This document shows, piece by piece, positions 62,556-64,000 of a stretch of DNA of 64,000 bases. The DNA is from Bugulina stolonifera (lineage: Eukaryota; Bryozoa; Gymnolaemata; Cheilostomatida; Bugulidae), in contig OW285188.1 of NCBI GenBank assembly GCA_935421135.1, positions 22,111,233-22,175,232 on the forward strand, given 5' to 3'. The number at the start of each line of letters is the position of its first letter. Within the stretch, counting starts at the first letter, position 1. Made by a program: the position numbers and the translations under genes. The notes below the pieces were generated by a model. The model was given only the letters and a program-made list of their open reading frames with translations, did no database searches and was not told where the DNA came from.

Positions 62556-63962
62556 ATGGCTGAGTCTGTGAGTCCTGTTTTGACTGTGTCTTCTGGATGT
62601 GTCGATAGTGAACCTTCTATGAAACTTCACCGACCATCATCTGCAAGGTCAGTAAAATTTAGCATATTGGAAATATTAGTGTATGTTTTGTAAGTAGCGC
62701 TGGTTTTTTTAAACACAATAAAAACAAATACAATACTTTGTATATTAGTAATTTGATAGATTAGATAAATAATTCAGTAAGCCTTATGCTCAAACAATAC
62801 CACTTTTCTTGTTGGTTTTATCAATTTATTGAAACTTCTTTTACCTTTATAGTTAATAATAAAATGATATACGTGTAGGTCGACGTAATGGTCATTGCAC
62901 TAGTTTCATTAAATAGGTCACAGGATGTTCGGCATGTCTTAACGAAGACATTTGGAGATCTGTTCACTAAAGATGCAATATCTGTGGACACTATCAAGAA
63001 CTTAATTACTACAAGAGGAGGGGATGATGAGTATCATGAGAGACACGTAGACTGCCTTCAAGAGGTCGCTCTAAACACTAGTAGAATTAAAATGTTTTCT
63101 AATAATTTCTATTTATAAAATACTTTTTGAATTTCAATAGCTGTGTTGAAATACTCCTTATATAGTACTGATACCAGTATAATCGATTAGCAGTTTACTC
63201 TATTGTTATGGATCTAGGGCTCTATGATATAAATCTATTATAACTCTATTAGACGGCATAAGTACAAAACTTTATTATTTACAGGTTCTGACTGAGACAG
63301 AGAACAAGCTCAATGAGATCTCAATGTTAGAAAAACACATTATGCAAGCTGAGGCTAAAGCTCTTTCTGCTGATGAAAGACATGCACACAGGGCCACAGC
63401 AGGCCAGCAAGACAACTTGGGGCTTCCTATAGGCAGCAACCATTTTAGGTTAGTGGCTTTATGTTATTTTCCATAGGATCCCTCACAAACTCTTTTCTAT
63501 TACTACGCTGGTCTTAATAAGTGCTTGAATGATCAGAAGCTCATAAAATTGTGCATTCCGGGTTAACATGTGAAAGCTATTCACTCATTGATTCTCCATC
63601 TTTGAGTTAGCATGCCTTATTTATCAAGTTGCAGTTTTGCAGTCCCAAACTTTATCTTCAACTGATAATGTTTCTTATACAGTGGCATAAGAGTTCTTCT
63701 TTTGAGGATTTTACAGTATTTATTTGTGTCCTGAATATTGCTGATATATAGTAGCAGGATGCTCATATACATGTTAGGTTAAAGTTTATTGTTCGTTGGA
63801 AAATTTCTTTATCATGCTGCACAATTTTGTTATACTTGTAGGTCTTGTTTAGATTATGGTTTACTCAAGAAGCATAATCTTCTCACTCCAGATCGTTATG
63901 CCAACTTTGAACCACCAAAAGTTCCAAAACCTGAGCCTCCTGCAGCACCCTCATACTTACAG
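62556..63962 (+). CDS. DLEC1: DLEC1 (CFAP81-like), N-terminal part, runs off the window
   Basis: DLEC1 is a large ASH/MSP-domain-rich protein linked to motile cilia and flagella; in vertebrates it is called a tumour-suppressor candidate. Four coding exons are in the window: 62556-62647, 62917-63064, 63285-63448, 63842-63962; phases match, giving 175 codons so far. Seen: QDVRHVLTKTFGDLF, TIKNLITTRGGDDEYHERHV, LNEISMLEKHIMQAEAKAL and LDYGLLKKHNLLTPDRY. These align in order and spacing with the vertebrate DLEC1 N-terminus (QDISHLL...LIKARGSENERHEEFVDQL...EMLERHITQAQARA...ELLRKHHLISPEDY). The LEKHIMQAEAKAL segment is likely coiled coil. The conserved ASH domains lie beyond 64000. The ATG is preceded by TTTCTCAATAG, so an upstream non-coding exon is possible. 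Confidence 0.85.
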
Positions 63963-64000
63963 GTGATATACTGTATACCCTCATACTTACAGGTGATATA
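63947..64000 (+). repeat. Duplicated DLEC1 exon-4 end plus donor, 30-bp period
   Basis: ACCCTCATACTTACAG|GTGATATA (24 bases) at 63947-63970 recurs perfectly at 63977-64000, where the window ends; the array may continue. The 30-base period keeps the reading frame (PSYLQVIYCI), so choice between donors would add ten residues without a stop. Confidence 0.92.

Overview
The window is nuclear DNA of an early-branching or marine invertebrate animal. Genes are split by many GT-AG introns, the DNA is AT-rich, TACATGTA-type palindromes are everywhere, and introns are full of minisatellites. Gene content (astacin/ShK/TSP1 secreted protease, RSKR kinase, EFCAB6-like and DLEC1 ciliary proteins, Nemo-like kinase, PAF-acetylhydrolase alpha subunit) is metazoan. 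The compact spacing and ShK-rich protease would fit a demosponge, but that is inference; no rRNA or mitochondrial marker is present to settle it.

Layout. 1-8192 is gene-poor and holds decayed mobile elements, all on the minus strand: a piggyBac transposase remnant (about 1386-2100), a probable LTR-retroelement end with a polypurine tract (about 3055-3660), two ORFs of unknown nature, and a P-element/THAP9-type transposase remnant (6121-6975). 8193-18419 (+) is a 24-exon secreted astacin metalloprotease with 14 ShK domains and one TSP1 domain. 19579-25548 (+) is the RSKR (SgK494) AGC-type kinase. 27036-40555 (-) is an EFCAB6-like multi-EF-hand protein with a 3.7-kb array of 80 copies of a 46-bp unit in one intron. 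43925-58787 (-) is Nemo-like kinase, NLK. 59825-61829 (-) is a PAFAH1B2/3-type SGNH hydrolase, head-to-head (727 bp) with DLEC1 (+), which starts at 62556 and runs off the window.

I built all six gene models by hand from splice signals, phase and family resemblance. Every complete model keeps one open frame across all joins (1140, 498, 921, 506 and 231 aa), which is a strong internal check. EFCAB6 and DLEC1 are both cilium/flagellum-associated, and a candidate RFX X-box lies 114 bp upstream of the EFCAB6-like start codon. A perfect CLEAR-type E-box lies upstream of NLK.

The most unusual signal is a recurring one: tandem repeats in introns that contain, or begin at, the upstream exon's last bases plus its 5' splice site. 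It appears in the astacin gene (8 perfect copies of exon end + GTGAGT), RSKR intron 6 and DLEC1 intron 4, with weaker versions in PAFAH1B and NLK. This suggests that splice donors repeatedly seed minisatellites in this genome. The 46-bp array, whose copies differ almost only at one C/G position, is the second standout.
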